This document shows positions 34,807 through 45,560 of a stretch of 64,000 bases of DNA, in pieces (position 1 is the stretch's first letter; each line of letters opens with the position of its first letter). The notes below the pieces were generated by a model. The model saw nothing but the letters and a program-made list of their open reading frames with translations, was not told where the DNA came from and made no database searches. Location of the stretch: the NCBI GenBank assembly GCA_030431055.1, contig JAUIJA010000007.1, forward strand, positions 30,928 to 94,927. The letters run 5' to 3'. Origin of the DNA: Bacteroidia bacterium (GTDB taxonomy: Bacteria; Bacteroidota; Bacteroidia; Flavobacteriales; Flavobacteriaceae). The translations under genes and the position numbers were made by a program.

Positions 34807-37245
34807 CTAGCGAAGTACCGCTCCTAATTCTTTTTCAAGATTAGTTTGTAGTTTCGACATTATTTTTTCAATTTCTTTGTCGTTTAATGTTTTGTTTTCG
34901 TCTTGAATGGTAAAACTCACTGCATACGATTTCTTACCTTCTGGTAAATTTTTCCCTTCGTAAACGTCAAATAAATTGATGTCTTTCAATAATTTCTTTT
35001 CGGTTTTTTTAGCTGTTTTAAATACATCTTCAAAAGCTACTTTGCTATCAAGTAATAACGCTAAGTCACGACGAACTTCTGGATATTTTGGAATATCGGT
35101 AAACTTAATTTTATTTGAAATGTATTTTTGAATTTTATCCCAATAGATATCAGCAAATAAAACTTCTTGTTTAATATCGAAATGTTTTAAAATAGGTTTC
35201 TTAATTGTTCCCATTTCTAAAATAATTTCTTTACCAACAGCTAACGCTAAACCTTCGTTGTAAATATCATCTTCAAAAGGTAAAGTAATAACTTTAGCAT
35301 CTAAACCAATTCGAGACAAAATATTCATTACATAACCTTTAAACAAGAAGAAATCTGATTTTTGCTGGTTATTTGTCCAACTTTCATCTGAACGATTTCC
35401 AGTTACAGTTAAGGTTAAATGTTTGTTTTCATCAAACCCAGAAGGTAATTTATGATATGTTTTTCCGAATTCGAATAATTTTAAATCGGTTTTTCTACGA
35501 TTAATATTAAAAGAAACCGCTTCTAAAGCTGAAAACAACATTGATTGACGCATTACCGATAAGTCATTACTCAACGGATTTAGCATGTTTACCGTAAATT
35601 CTTCTTTTAGATTTTCAGATAATGAAACGTATTCTGGCTTCGTTAACGAGTTGGCCATCATTTCATTAAACCCGATTGAACACAATTGGTTTGAAACGAT
35701 ATTTTGAATTTTATATTCTTCTGTGCGAGATGAATTTGAAATAGTAGCGTTTAATTTTTGAGAAAACTTAATATTATTATAGCCATAAACACGTAAGATT
35801 TCTTCAATTACATCAATTTCACGTTGAACATCAACACGATATGAAGGAATTACTAATCCAAGTCCAGCTTCGGTAACATTATTTACTCTGATGTCTAAAG
35901 AAACTAAAATTCGTTTGATAACTTCTTTTGGAATTTCTTCACCAATCATATTTTTGATTTTCTCAAATGTTAGAAACACTTGAAAATCTTCCATTTTTCT
36001 TGGGTAATAATCTAAAACATCTGAAGTAATTTCTCCGCCAGCAACTTCTTGAATTAACAAAGCAGCACGTTTTAAAGCATACTCTGTCATATTTGGATCA
36101 ATTCCTCTTTCAAAACGGAAAGAAGCATCCGTATTTAATCCATGACGTTTTGCCGTTTTTCTTACAGCAACAGGATTAAAATAAGCACTTTCTAAGAAAA
36201 TTGAAGTTGTGTTTTCAGTAACACCAGAATTTATTCCGCCAAAAACACCAGCAATACACATAGGTTCATCGGCATTACAAATCATTAAGTCTTCAGCATC
36301 TAAAGTACGCTCAACTTCATCAAGTGTAGTGAATTTTGTACCAGCTTCAACGGTTTTAATAACAACTTTATTTCCTTTTATTTTAGCAGCATCAAAAGCG
36401 TGTAAAGGTTGTCCCAATTCATGTAAAACATAATTTGTTACATCGACAATATTATTTTTTGGAGCTAAACCAATTGCTTTCAATCTGTTTTGTAGCCAAT
36501 TAGGCGATGGTTTTACCGTTAAATCTGAAATTGTTACGCCACAATATCTTGGAGCTAATTCTTCATTTTCTACAGCAACATCTATTTTTAAAGTACGTTT
36601 ATCGACTCTAAAATTACTTACAGAGGGAGTAATGATTCCAAAATTTGTTGAAGAATTTTCCTTTTGAACTAATCCTGCACGTAAATCGCGAGCCACTCCA
36701 AAATGACTCATTGCATCAGCGCGATTTGGAGTTAAACCAATTTCAAAAACTTCATCTGTTTCAATTTCAAATAATTCGGCAGCTGAAGTTCCAGGAACTA
36801 CATCATCAGCTAGAATCATGATTCCGTCGTGACTTTCACCTAAACCTAATTCGTCTTCGGCACAAATCATTCCGTGGCTTTCTTCACCTCTAATTTTTCC
36901 TTTTTTAATTTCGAATGCATTTCCTTCTTTATCATAAAGCTTTGTACCTATTGTTGCTACAGGAACTTTTTGCCCAGCAGCTACATTTGGAGCTCCACAA
37001 ACAATTTGAACTGGTTTTTCGCCATTTCCTAAATCTACAGTTGTAACTTTAAGTCTATCAGCATTAGAATGCTGCTCGCAAGTAAGTACGTGACCTACAA
37101 CAACACCTTGTAAACCACCTTTAAGACTTTCAAAGTTATCTAAACCTTCAACCTCTAATCCTAAATCGGTTAAGATTTCAGAAACTTCTTCGGCTTGTAA
37201 ATCTGTTTTAATAAATTGTTTTAACCAATTATATGAAATACGCAT
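34807..37245 (-). CDS. pheT: Phenylalanyl-tRNA synthetase beta subunit
   Basis: At 812 residues this is a full-length PheT: EMAP-type tRNA-binding domain (about residues 40-155, QIVCGAPNV), B3/B4 editing domain (about 215-390, RYCGVTISDL), B5 domain (about 405-475), catalytic-like core and the C-terminal anticodon-binding FDX-ACB domain (about 720-812, KYPEVRRDLALLLD). With PheS it charges tRNA-Phe. pheS is not adjacent, which is usual in Flavobacteria. Confidence 0.97.
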   Translation of the reverse strand: MRISYNWLKQFIKTDLQAEEVSEILTDLGLEVEGLDNFESLKGGLQGVVVGHVLTCEQHSNADRLKVTTVDLGNGEKPVQIVCGAPNVAAGQKVPVATIGTKLYDKEGNAFEIKKGKIRGEESHGMICAEDELGLGESHDGIMILADDVVPGTSAAELFEIETDEVFEIGLTPNRADAMSHFGVARDLRAGLVQKENSSTNFGIITPSVSNFRVDKRTLKIDVAVENEELAPRYCGVTISDLTVKPSPNWLQNRLKAIGLAPKNNIVDVTNYVLHELGQPLHAFDAAKIKGNKVVIKTVEAGTKFTTLDEVERTLDAEDLMICNADEPMCIAGVFGGINSGVTENTTSIFLESAYFNPVAVRKTAKRHGLNTDASFRFERGIDPNMTEYALKRAALLIQEVAGGEITSDVLDYYPRKMEDFQVFLTFEKIKNMIGEEIPKEVIKRILVSLDIRVNNVTEAGLGLVIPSYRVDVQREIDVIEEILRVYGYNNIKFSQKLNATISNSSRTEEYKIQNIVSNQLCSIGFNEMMANSLTKPEYVSLSENLKEEFTVNMLNPLSNDLSVMRQSMLFSALEAVSFNINRRKTDLKLFEFGKTYHKLPSGFDENKHLTLTVTGNRSDESWTNNQQKSDFFLFKGYVMNILSRIGLDAKVITLPFEDDIYNEGLALAVGKEIILEMGTIKKPILKHFDIKQEVLFADIYWDKIQKYISNKIKFTDIPKYPEVRRDLALLLDSKVAFEDVFKTAKKTEKKLLKDINLFDVYEGKNLPEGKKSYAVSFTIQDENKTLNDKEIEKIMSKLQTNLEKELGAVLR

Positions 37246-37490
37246 TTTGTATCGAATTTTAAGAGTGCAAAGATAAGCTTAATTTAATGATTTGAAAATT
37301 TGATGATTTGAAAAATTACTACTATTACACAAATATTATTTTTGAGTAAATAATGCTATTGTTTTTATATTGTTATTGTTAGTGTTGTTTTTATAAGAAT
37401 TTTTCAAAAAAACATTGTTAAAAATATTATAAATACAATTTTATGCTATTAATTGAAAAAAAAGTGCTACTTTTTTGAGTACAGAACTTA

Positions 37491-37498
37491 TAATTTTG
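37491..37498 (+). promoter_or_regulatory. Candidate promoter -7 element of the aldehyde dehydrogenase gene
   Basis: TAATTTTG fits TAnnTTTG and lies 24 bp before the ATG at 37523. That position would be inside any longer reading frame from 37475, which supports the shorter start. No good -33 box is seen. Confidence 0.4.
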
Positions 37499-37522
37499 AT
37501 AGAAATCAAATACAAAGAAATT

Positions 37523-39028
37523 ATGAGTAATTTAATTCAAAGACCACAATTAAAAGAAAAGTACGATAATTATATTAATGGAAAATGGGAAGCTCCTTCG
37601 ACATGGCAATATTTTGAGGTTCTTTCACCTGTAGATGGAAAATTAATGGCTAAAGCAGCACATTCTGCAAAATTAGATATAGAAAATGCTGTAGATGCAG
37701 CTGATGCAGCTTTTAAGTCTTGGAGTGAAACTTCTGCAACGGAAAGAAGCATTATATTAAATAAAATTGCAGATAGAATGGAAGCTAATTTAGAATATTT
37801 AGCTGCTGTTGAAACGTTAGATAACGGTAAAGCAGTTCGCGAAACTTTAGCGGCTGATATTCCATTAGCAATTGATCACTTCCGTTATTTTGCAGGAGTA
37901 ATTCGCGCTGAAGAGGGTTCGATTAGCGAATTAGATAAAGATACTGTTTCTGTAATTGTACATGAGCCAATTGGTGTAATTGCACAAATTATTCCATGGA
38001 ATTTCCCAATTTTAATGGCTGTTTGGAAGTTAGCTCCAGCTTTAGCTGCAGGTAACTGTGTGGTATTAAAACCAGCTGAAAGTACACCTGTTTCTATTAT
38101 GGTATTAATGGAATTAATTGGTGATTTACTTCCTGCAGGTGTAATAAATGTTGTTAACGGATTTGGTGCAGAATTAGGACGTGGATTAGTAACAAATCCA
38201 AAAGTTTCTAAAGCTGCATTTACAGGTTCAACAGCAACAGGTAGAATGGTAATGCAATATGCAACTGAAAATATTATTCCAGTTACTTTAGAGTTAGGAG
38301 GAAAATCACCTAATATTTTCTTCCCATCAGTTATGGATGCTGATGATGAATTTTTAGATAAAGCTATAGAAGGAGCTGTATTATTTGCATTAAATCAAGG
38401 TGAAATTTGTACTTGTCCATCGAGATTATTAATTCACGAATCAATCTACGATAAATTTATTGAAAGAGTTTTAGCACGTGTTAAAGCTATTAAAACAGGT
38501 AGCCCTTTTGACCCAACAGTAATGATGGGAGCTCAAGCTTCACAAATTCAAAAAGATAAAATTTTATCTTACATTAAATTAGGTAAAGAAGAAGGAGCAG
38601 AGTTGTTATGTGGTGGAGATGTTAACCATTTAGGTGGTGATTTAGAAGGTGGATATTACATTCAACCAACTTTATTTAAAGGGCACAACAAAATGCGTAT
38701 TTTTCAAGAAGAAATTTTTGGACCAGTATTAGCAGTAACAACTTTCAAAACTACCGAAGAAGCTTTAGAAATTGCAAACGATACTATGTATGGTTTAGGT
38801 GCTGGTGTATGGACTCGTGATGCTCACGAATTATACCAAGTTCCAAGAGCAATTCAAGCGGGTAGAGTTTGGGTAAATCAATATCATTCTTATCCAGCGG
38901 GAGCTCCGTTTGGAGGTTATAAACAATCAGGAATTGGTCGTGAAAACCATAAGATGATGTTAGATCATTATCGTCAAACTAAGAATATGCTAATTTCTTA
39001 CAATAAAAATAAATTAGGATTCTTTTAA
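37523..39028 (+). CDS. Aldehyde dehydrogenase (NAD-dependent, ExaC/AldB-like)
   Basis: The 501-residue enzyme oxidises aldehydes to acids with NAD. Catalytic marks are ELGGKSP (the general-base Glu) and GEICTCPSR with the nucleophile Cys, plus IPWNFPILM and the C-terminal [17 protein letters not shown]. The CTCPSR form and the downstream DUF779 gene match the acetaldehyde/long-chain aldehyde subgroup found with ethanol catabolism. I chose the ATG at 37523 over a TTG at 37475 because a promoter box lies between them. A convergent AraC-type regulator gene lies on the other side of the DUF779 gene. Confidence 0.95.
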   Translation: MSNLIQRPQLKEKYDNYINGKWEAPSTWQYFEVLSPVDGKLMAKAAHSAKLDIENAVDAADAAFKSWSETSATERSIILNKIADRMEANLEYLAAVETLDNGKAVRETLAADIPLAIDHFRYFAGVIRAEEGSISELDKDTVSVIVHEPIGVIAQIIPWNFPILMAVWKLAPALAAGNCVVLKPAESTPVSIMVLMELIGDLLPAGVINVVNGFGAELGRGLVTNPKVSKAAFTGSTATGRMVMQYATENIIPVTLELGGKSPNIFFPSVMDADDEFLDKAIEGAVLFALNQGEICTCPSRLLIHESIYDKFIERVLARVKAIKTGSPFDPTVMMGAQASQIQKDKILSYIKLGKEEGAELLCGGDVNHLGGDLEGGYYIQPTLFKGHNKMRIFQEEIFGPVLAVTTFKTTEEALEIANDTMYGLGAGVWTRDAHELYQVPRAIQAGRVWVNQYHSYPAGAPFGGYKQSGIGRENHKMMLDHYRQTKNMLISYNKNKLGFF

Positions 39029-39050
39029 TTTTTTAATATTTAGTTAATTA

Positions 39051-39077
39051 GCCACGGGTTTTCCCGTGGCTTTATTT
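39051..39077 (+). terminator. Hairpin between aldehyde dehydrogenase and DUF779 genes
   Basis: GCCACGGG-TTTT-CCCGTGGC followed by a T-rich stretch is a strong stem, ending only about 14 bp before the DUF779 ATG. It probably reduces rather than abolishes expression of the second gene. Confidence 0.75.
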
Positions 39078-39086
39078 TATTTTAAA

Positions 39087-39470
39087 ATGGAAAAAGTAAA
39101 GAGAGTAAGTGTTACTTCTGAAGCAATGGAAGTTATAAAAATGCTAGAAGAAAAGTTTGGTGAATTGATGTTTTATCAGGCTGGTGGATGTTGTGAAGGA
39201 ACACAGCCACAATGTTTTGAAAAAGGAGGTTTTTATTTGCGTACTGGTGATGTTTGCATTGGAACTGTAAATAATCACGAATTTTGGTTAGATAAAGATT
39301 TGTTCGAATATTGGAAATTTTCACATTTTACTTTAGATGTAGTAGATGGTTTTGGGCCTGGAGGATTTTCACTAGAAACACCTTATGGAAAAACTTTTAA
39401 AGTAAATTATAGATTGTTCACAGAAAAAGAATTGGAAAATTTAGATACAGTTAAACGTTTTGATTATTAA
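39087..39470 (+). CDS. DUF779 protein
   Basis: From the ATG at 39087 the product is 127 residues; a frame start at 39066 would begin inside the hairpin. It contains GGCCEGTQPQCFEKG, the Cys-rich mark of the DUF779 family, and VVDGFGPGGFSLETPYG. DUF779 proteins almost always accompany aldehyde dehydrogenases of this subgroup and may be redox or metal-handling partners; function unproven. The last 4 bp overlap the convergent AraC-type gene. Confidence 0.9.
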   Translation: MEKVKRVSVTSEAMEVIKMLEEKFGELMFYQAGGCCEGTQPQCFEKGGFYLRTGDVCIGTVNNHEFWLDKDLFEYWKFSHFTLDVVDGFGPGGFSLETPYGKTFKVNYRLFTEKELENLDTVKRFDY

Positions 39471-40405
39471 CGTGAAAAATTCATTAATTGATATTGTTTT
39501 GGTGTAACGCCTTCATATTTTTTAAATAAACGAATAAAGTAATTACAATCTTCAAATCCTGTTGCATACGAGACTTCATTTACTTGTAAACTAGGATTAC
39601 TTAACAATTTTTTGGCAAATTTTAGTTTTTCGTTTAAAATATATTCAATTGGGCTCATGCCCAATTCTCTTTTAAAATGTCTGTAAAAAGAAGTTGTACT
39701 CATACACGCTTTTTCGCTCAATTCTTTTAAATTAATATTTTCTCTAATATTTTTTCTAATATACTCTACTGTTGGCGCTATTGGACTATTAGAATCTATC
39801 AATAAATTATCATCAAATCGTTTTGCAGTTTGGGTTTGAATAATTCTAACAATTAATTCTTGTAGTGTTAAATTGGCTAACGCATCTTTAGTAATATCTG
39901 TCCCCATACAGTCTTTTATTAACTTATTGATGGTAGAGGCTAATTCTACATTGTTATAGAAAAAGTAATTTTCATAATCTAATTTCCAATAATTATTTTT
40001 TCCTTCTTTTGGATATTTATCATTTAAAAAATCGAGAGTGTCAATAATTATTTTTTTATCAATAGCTAAAGCAATACACTGTGTTGGATTATTTTTAGTT
40101 GCTTCAGGAAAATCAATTTTCATTTCTACATTTTGCGGAACAATTACTGTTTCTCCAGGTAAATACTCAAAACTTGGATCGTCAAATAAATGCATCACTT
40201 TTTTTCCACGAAGCATACTTGTAACAACTAAATCGTTAAATTTTAAAGGAACTAAATTAGATTCTTCATACGTTTCAAAAATATTTAATTCGCAGTGATC
40301 TAAAGAAAAAACAGTTCTATTTTCAACCAAAGTTTTGAGTGATTTTTCATGAGTTAAATCAACTTTATTAAGTAAAGATTTTGTTGGCATCGCTTTTTTT
40401 AACAA
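39467..40405 (-). CDS. AraC-family transcriptional regulator
   Basis: The 312-residue protein has an N-terminal cupin-like effector region (about residues 20-190; GKKVMHLFDDPSFEYLPGE) and a C-terminal double helix-turn-helix (about 212-308: NLKELSEKACMSTTSFYRHF and LQVNEVSYATGFEDCNYFIR). It lies tail-to-tail with the aldehyde dehydrogenase/DUF779 genes, so it is a plausible activator of them in response to an alcohol or aldehyde. The start may be the second Met at 40390. Confidence 0.9.
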   Translation of the reverse strand: MLKKAMPTKSLLNKVDLTHEKSLKTLVENRTVFSLDHCELNIFETYEESNLVPLKFNDLVVTSMLRGKKVMHLFDDPSFEYLPGETVIVPQNVEMKIDFPEATKNNPTQCIALAIDKKIIIDTLDFLNDKYPKEGKNNYWKLDYENYFFYNNVELASTINKLIKDCMGTDITKDALANLTLQELIVRIIQTQTAKRFDDNLLIDSNSPIAPTVEYIRKNIRENINLKELSEKACMSTTSFYRHFKRELGMSPIEYILNEKLKFAKKLLSNPSLQVNEVSYATGFEDCNYFIRLFKKYEGVTPKQYQLMNFSR

Positions 40406-40416
40406 GATACAAAAAA

Positions 40417-41280
40417 TTATAATATTTCTTCAACGTGTTTTTTTATGTTTGAAGCCAGTTTTTTTGTAGGTAAATCATTGGCGTCATTTCCAAAGGGATC
40501 TTCAATTTCTTCAGCAATTAACTCTAAACTAGCCAATACATAAAAAATGAAAATAACAACCGGAATTGCATAATAACCTAAGCTAAAAACATAACCAAAT
40601 GGCAACGTCATAATGTAAAAGAATATAAATTTCTTTATAAACGAGCTATAAGAGTAGGGAATAGGTGTATTTTTGATTCTTTCACAAGCACCACAAATAT
40701 CCGTAAACGATTGTAATTCAGCATTGATAACAATTAGTTGGTCACCAGAAATTTTGCCAGAAACATACAAATCATTTGCTTTTTGAAATAACATTTTAGC
40801 AATTTGATTTGGACGATGTTTGTGATCATCAATTTCTAAATCTAAACCTTCAATTAACATTAAAGCAGTTTCTTCATCGGCTAAATGTTTTTGAAGAAAT
40901 GAAGCATAGCTAGGAATTAGTTTTCGGTAGTAATTTCTATCGTGCTCTTCTTTTAAATAAGCGGATAGTTTTAAGGCTAAGTTTCTGCTATTATTTACCA
41001 AACTTCCCCAATGTTTTCTACCTTCCCACCAGCGATCATAAGCTGTATTGGTTCTAAATACTAATAAAAGTGAAATCACAAAACTTAATGTTCCATGCAT
41101 TAACGTTAAATTTTTCAGGTTATGTTTTTCGCTCAATTGCCAATATTCCATTTCTAAATAAGCTACGCCGTAAGCATAAAGTCCTATAAAAATCATCATA
41201 GGAATTAATTGACGAAAAGTATCCGATTTATGAAATCGAAATATAAATGTAATCCAGTCTTTAGGGTTGTATTGTACCAT
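40417..41280 (-). CDS. Bestrophin-like anion channel protein
   Basis: The 287-residue membrane protein has FRTNTAYDRWWEGRKHWGSL, the signature of bacterial bestrophins, a basic start WITFIFRFHKSDTFRQL, and hydrophobic segments near residues 25-45, 55-75, 215-240 and 240-262. Bacterial bestrophins form pentameric channels, some for cations. It starts 3 bp after recG and is cotranscribed with it. Confidence 0.9.
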   Translation of the reverse strand: MVQYNPKDWITFIFRFHKSDTFRQLIPMMIFIGLYAYGVAYLEMEYWQLSEKHNLKNLTLMHGTLSFVISLLLVFRTNTAYDRWWEGRKHWGSLVNNSRNLALKLSAYLKEEHDRNYYRKLIPSYASFLQKHLADEETALMLIEGLDLEIDDHKHRPNQIAKMLFQKANDLYVSGKISGDQLIVINAELQSFTDICGACERIKNTPIPYSYSSFIKKFIFFYIMTLPFGYVFSLGYYAIPVVIFIFYVLASLELIAEEIEDPFGNDANDLPTKKLASNIKKHVEEIL

Positions 41281-41283
41281 TTT

Positions 41284-43383
41284 TTAACTAATATAATTCC
41301 AAATATTCTTCTTTTTACTTAATTCTAAGAAGATTTGTTTCATTTTTTGATGTTCGGGTTTTGTCATATTCGGGTCTTCTTTTAAAATCTTAATCGCTTT
41401 ATGTCGAGCCAATTGTAAAATATCTCTGTCTTTTACCAAATCGGCAATGTGTAAATTCAGCACACCACTTTGTTGGGTTCCCATAATATCTCCCGGACCG
41501 CGAAGTTTTAAATCGACTTCTGCAATTTCAAAACCATCATTGGTTGCACACATGGTTTCCATTCGTGTTTTGCTATCGTTACTCAATTTGTGTCCCGTCA
41601 TTAAAATACAATAACTCTGTTCGGCACCACGACCTACGCGACCACGTAATTGATGCAATTGCGATAAACCAAAGCGTTCGGCACTTTCAATTACCATAAC
41701 GGAAGCATTAGGAACATTTACACCAACTTCAATTACTGTTGTCGCAACCATAATATTGGTTTTCCCTTCTGCAAAACGACGCATTTCTTCGTCTTTATCT
41801 GCTGGTTTCATTTTTCCGTGAACTATGGAAATGGAATATTGTGGTAACGGAAAATCACGAGAAATACTTTCATAACCATCCATTAAATCTTTATAATCCA
41901 TTTTTTCAGATTCTTGAATTAACGGATAGACTATATAAACTTGACGTCCCTTAGCGATTTCGTCTTTTAAGAATTTCCAAACTTTTAATCGGTTATTATC
42001 AAATCTATGGACAGTTTGTATTGGCTTTCTTCCTGGTGGTAATTCATCTATCACTGAAATATCTAAATCACCATACATGCTCATGGCTAATGTTCGCGGA
42101 ATAGGAGTAGCGGTCATTACTAAAACGTGAGGTGGAATATCGTTTTTTTTCCACAACTTACTTCTTTGCTCTACACCAAATCGGTGTTGTTCATCAATAA
42201 TGGCTAAACCTAAATTATGAAATTGAACTTTGTCTTCTAAAATAGCATGCGTTCCAATTAAGATATCCAAACTTCCATTTTCAAGTTCTTCGTGAATGAT
42301 TTTTCTTTCAGCAGTTTTAGTTGAGCCTGTAAGTAATTTTATATTGATATTTAAACTTTGAGCTAATTGAGAAAGTCCACTAAAATGTTGTGTGGCTAAA
42401 ATTTCTGTTGGCGCCATCAAGCAACTTTGAAAACCATTGTCTTTAGCAATTAGCATAGAAAGTAAAGCTACTATCGTTTTTCCTGAACCTACATCACCTT
42501 GTAATAAACGATTCATTTGGGCATTACTTCCCAAATCATTTCTGATTTCTTTGATTACACGTTTTTGAGCATTAGTTAACTCAAAAGGTAAATGATTTTG
42601 GTAGAAATCGTTAAAATTATCACCAACAATTTCAAAAGGATGTCCTTTTATTTTGTGTTTTCTAATTAAGTTTTTGGTAATAAGCTGTAATTGAATGTAA
42701 AACAATTCTTCAAATTTTAATCGAAACTGTGCTTTTGCTAATAATTCTTGATTTTTTGGAAAATGAATATTGAATAACGCTTCTTTTTTCGGAATTAGTT
42801 GTAACTCTTGAATAATACTTTCCGGCAAAGTTTCAGAAAATAAAGCTTGCGTTTCTACAAATAGTTGTTGCATCATTTTATTGATGACTTTATTTGTAAT
42901 ATTTTTATTGGCTAATTTTTCTGTGCTTGGATAGACAGGTTGCATCGCACTTCGCAAACTCGCTTTATGTTCGTTCAACAATTCCATTTCTGGATGTGCC
43001 ATATTGAACTTGCCATTAAAAGAAGTTACTTTTCCAAAAACTACATACGGAGTATTTATTTTTAAACTTTCTTTTATCCATTTGTGACCTCTAAACCAAA
43101 CCAATTCCATTTCGCCAGTTTCATCAATAAAAGTAGCAACTAATCGCTTTCCTCTTTTTTGCTCAACAGTTTTTATGTGAATAATTTTACCCACAATTTG
43201 GACATCGGCATTACTATTAACCAACTGATTAATTTTATAATAACGTGTTCTATCGATATATCGATTTGGGTATAAATTCAGTAAATCGCCATAACGATGA
43301 ATATCTAACTCCTTGCGCAATAAATCGCCACGTTGCGGACCAACGCCTTTTAAGTATTCAATTGGAGTTTCGAGTAAATTCAT
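41284..43383 (-). CDS. recG: ATP-dependent DNA helicase RecG
   Basis: The 699-residue protein has the wedge/OB domain (about 1-200), then helicase motifs: LLQGDVGSGKTIVALLS (motif I), IIDEQHRFGVEQR (motif II, DEQH), VMTATPIPRTLAMSMYGDLD, and the C-terminal SQLHQLRGRVGRG. RecG reverses stalled replication forks and branch-migrates junctions. Full length. It is followed by the bestrophin and AraC-type genes on the same strand. Confidence 0.97.
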   Translation of the reverse strand: MNLLETPIEYLKGVGPQRGDLLRKELDIHRYGDLLNLYPNRYIDRTRYYKINQLVNSNADVQIVGKIIHIKTVEQKRGKRLVATFIDETGEMELVWFRGHKWIKESLKINTPYVVFGKVTSFNGKFNMAHPEMELLNEHKASLRSAMQPVYPSTEKLANKNITNKVINKMMQQLFVETQALFSETLPESIIQELQLIPKKEALFNIHFPKNQELLAKAQFRLKFEELFYIQLQLITKNLIRKHKIKGHPFEIVGDNFNDFYQNHLPFELTNAQKRVIKEIRNDLGSNAQMNRLLQGDVGSGKTIVALLSMLIAKDNGFQSCLMAPTEILATQHFSGLSQLAQSLNINIKLLTGSTKTAERKIIHEELENGSLDILIGTHAILEDKVQFHNLGLAIIDEQHRFGVEQRSKLWKKNDIPPHVLVMTATPIPRTLAMSMYGDLDISVIDELPPGRKPIQTVHRFDNNRLKVWKFLKDEIAKGRQVYIVYPLIQESEKMDYKDLMDGYESISRDFPLPQYSISIVHGKMKPADKDEEMRRFAEGKTNIMVATTVIEVGVNVPNASVMVIESAERFGLSQLHQLRGRVGRGAEQSYCILMTGHKLSNDSKTRMETMCATNDGFEIAEVDLKLRGPGDIMGTQQSGVLNLHIADLVKDRDILQLARHKAIKILKEDPNMTKPEHQKMKQIFLELSKKKNIWNYIS

Positions 43384-43472
43384 TTATAGCTTTTATGTAG
43401 AATATAGCGAAGATACTAATTTCTAGTTGTACTAAAAATACTTATATTCGTGTAAAATTCAAGAACTATTTC

Positions 43473-45560
43473 ATGCTACGATATTTACTGCTGTTTTTTA
43501 GTGTTTTAGCTTTTTCCCAACAATATAAAAGCGTTGATTTTATTAAATGTGATGCTTTTGTTGTAACAAATTTTAAAGAGAAATCAATTTCTGGTAGAAT
43601 TAATTATGAGTTTAAAGTTTTAAAACAAATAGATACTATTAGTATTGATGCGATTGCAATGGAGTTTACAGATGTTAGAATTAATTATGAAAAAGTTCCA
43701 TTTGTATATGATGGAAAGCATTTAAAGCTTTACAAAGGATTTAAAAAGAAAAACAATATTTTATCATTTACTTACTCGGCAAAGCCAAAGCAAACTCTAT
43801 ATTTTGTTGGAGATAAACAAGATTTTCAAATTTGGACACAAGGACAAGGAAAATATACAAGTCATTGGTTACCAAGTTTTGATGATGTGAATGAAAAAGT
43901 GATTTTTAATCTGAATGTTTCGTTTGATGATAAACATGATGTTATTTCAAATGGTAAATTTAATTTAGTTGAAAAAACTTTGTCTTTTTCTTCTGCTCCA
44001 TATGAAAGACTTTGGAGATTTTCCATGCAAAAACCCATGTCATCTTATTTAGTAATGTTGGCAATTGGTGATTTTGTAAAACAAACTGAAACAACTTCAT
44101 CAGGAACGGTTTTAGAATATTATTTAGATAGAAAAGATAGTTTAAAATTTGAACCAACATATCGTCATTCGAAACAAATATTTGAGTTTTTAGAAAAGGA
44201 AATTGGTATAAAATATCCTTGGGAAATTTACCGCCAAGTTCCCGTTCGCGATTTTTTGTATGCAGGAATGGAAAATACAACGTCAACCATTTTTTCACAA
44301 GATTTTGTAGTGGATAAAATTGGTTACAACGATAAAAATTACTTGAATGTAAATGCTCACGAATTAGCGCATCAATGGTTTGGCGATTTGGTTACGGCAA
44401 AAGAAAGCAAACATCATTGGTTACAAGAAGGCTTTGCAACGTATTACGCTTTGTTAGCGGAACAATCGGTTTTTGGAGACGATTATTTCTCTCATCAATT
44501 ATGGGAAATGGCGCAGCAACTAGAACAAGCAGATAGTTATGATAATGAACCTATTTTAAGTGAAAAAGCAAGTTCGTTAACTTTTTACAAAAAAGGAGCT
44601 TGGGCTCTGCATGCATTACGAGAAGAAATCGGACATAAAAAGTTTAGTAAAGCAGTAAAAAAATATTTAAAAAAACACCGATATAAAAATGTTGATACTG
44701 ATGATTTTCTAAGAGAAATTAAACGTGTTTCTAGGAAGTTTGATATTGATTCGTTCAGAAGAAATTGGCTTGAAAATCCAAATTTCGATTATGATATTGC
44801 TCAAAAGTATTTAAACAAAGCCGATTTTATTCAATCATTTACAGAAGTTAGAAATAAAAGAGATTTACCATTTTCTGAGATAAAAGAAAGTTTCGAAGAA
44901 ATTATGCAATCCGATGTTTATTTTCCAATTAAAAAGGAGATTTTATATCAATGTGAAATGGTTTCTTTAGAAGATAAACAAGAATTAATCGACTTGGCTT
45001 TAGCAACAAATAATATTGAAGTTCGTCAAGCTGTAGCACAAACCGTAAATGCAATCCCGAATAGTTTTAAAGCTCAATTTGAAACGTTGCTTAACGATGA
45101 ATCCTATATAACTCGCGAAATAGCATTATTCAAATTGTGGAAAAATTTTAAAAATGACCAACTTACTTATGTGCAATTAAGTAATAATTGGAAAGGTTTG
45201 AATTATAACTTAAAAATTGCTAACTTAACTTTGAAATTGGTAACTAAAGGAATTTCTTCATCTGAAAAAATGAAAGCCATAGCCGAATTGGAAAAAATGA
45301 CACAATTACCATATGAATCTGGAGTACGTCAAGCAGCAATAGAAACTATTTTAGGTTTGCAAATTCCATCAGAGCAAGTTTATATCAGTTTAATTGAAGC
45401 AACGCTACATCATAAATGGCAATTTGTCAAATTTGGTAAAAATAAACTCAGAGCCGCATTATCAGATGATATTAAAAGACAGCAATTATTAAGTCTGAAG
45501 CCAAAATTATCTTCTGAATTGCAAGACCGACTACAAGTATTCATAAAAGAAACAGAATAA
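43473..45560 (+). CDS. M1-family aminopeptidase
   Basis: The 695-residue exported zinc peptidase has a short signal peptide (LLLFFSVLAFSQ), the GMEN substrate-binding motif (AGMENTTSTIF, near residue 268), and the zinc motif HELAHQWFGDLVT with the third ligand Glu 18 residues on (HHWLQEGFATYY). The C-terminal 250 residues are HEAT-like helices. It would trim peptides in the periplasm for nutrition. Its stop abuts the patatin start without spacing. Confidence 0.93.
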   Translation: MLRYLLLFFSVLAFSQQYKSVDFIKCDAFVVTNFKEKSISGRINYEFKVLKQIDTISIDAIAMEFTDVRINYEKVPFVYDGKHLKLYKGFKKKNNILSFTYSAKPKQTLYFVGDKQDFQIWTQGQGKYTSHWLPSFDDVNEKVIFNLNVSFDDKHDVISNGKFNLVEKTLSFSSAPYERLWRFSMQKPMSSYLVMLAIGDFVKQTETTSSGTVLEYYLDRKDSLKFEPTYRHSKQIFEFLEKEIGIKYPWEIYRQVPVRDFLYAGMENTTSTIFSQDFVVDKIGYNDKNYLNVNAHELAHQWFGDLVTAKESKHHWLQEGFATYYALLAEQSVFGDDYFSHQLWEMAQQLEQADSYDNEPILSEKASSLTFYKKGAWALHALREEIGHKKFSKAVKKYLKKHRYKNVDTDDFLREIKRVSRKFDIDSFRRNWLENPNFDYDIAQKYLNKADFIQSFTEVRNKRDLPFSEIKESFEEIMQSDVYFPIKKEILYQCEMVSLEDKQELIDLALATNNIEVRQAVAQTVNAIPNSFKAQFETLLNDESYITREIALFKLWKNFKNDQLTYVQLSNNWKGLNYNLKIANLTLKLVTKGISSSEKMKAIAELEKMTQLPYESGVRQAAIETILGLQIPSEQVYISLIEATLHHKWQFVKFGKNKLRAALSDDIKRQQLLSLKPKLSSELQDRLQVFIKETE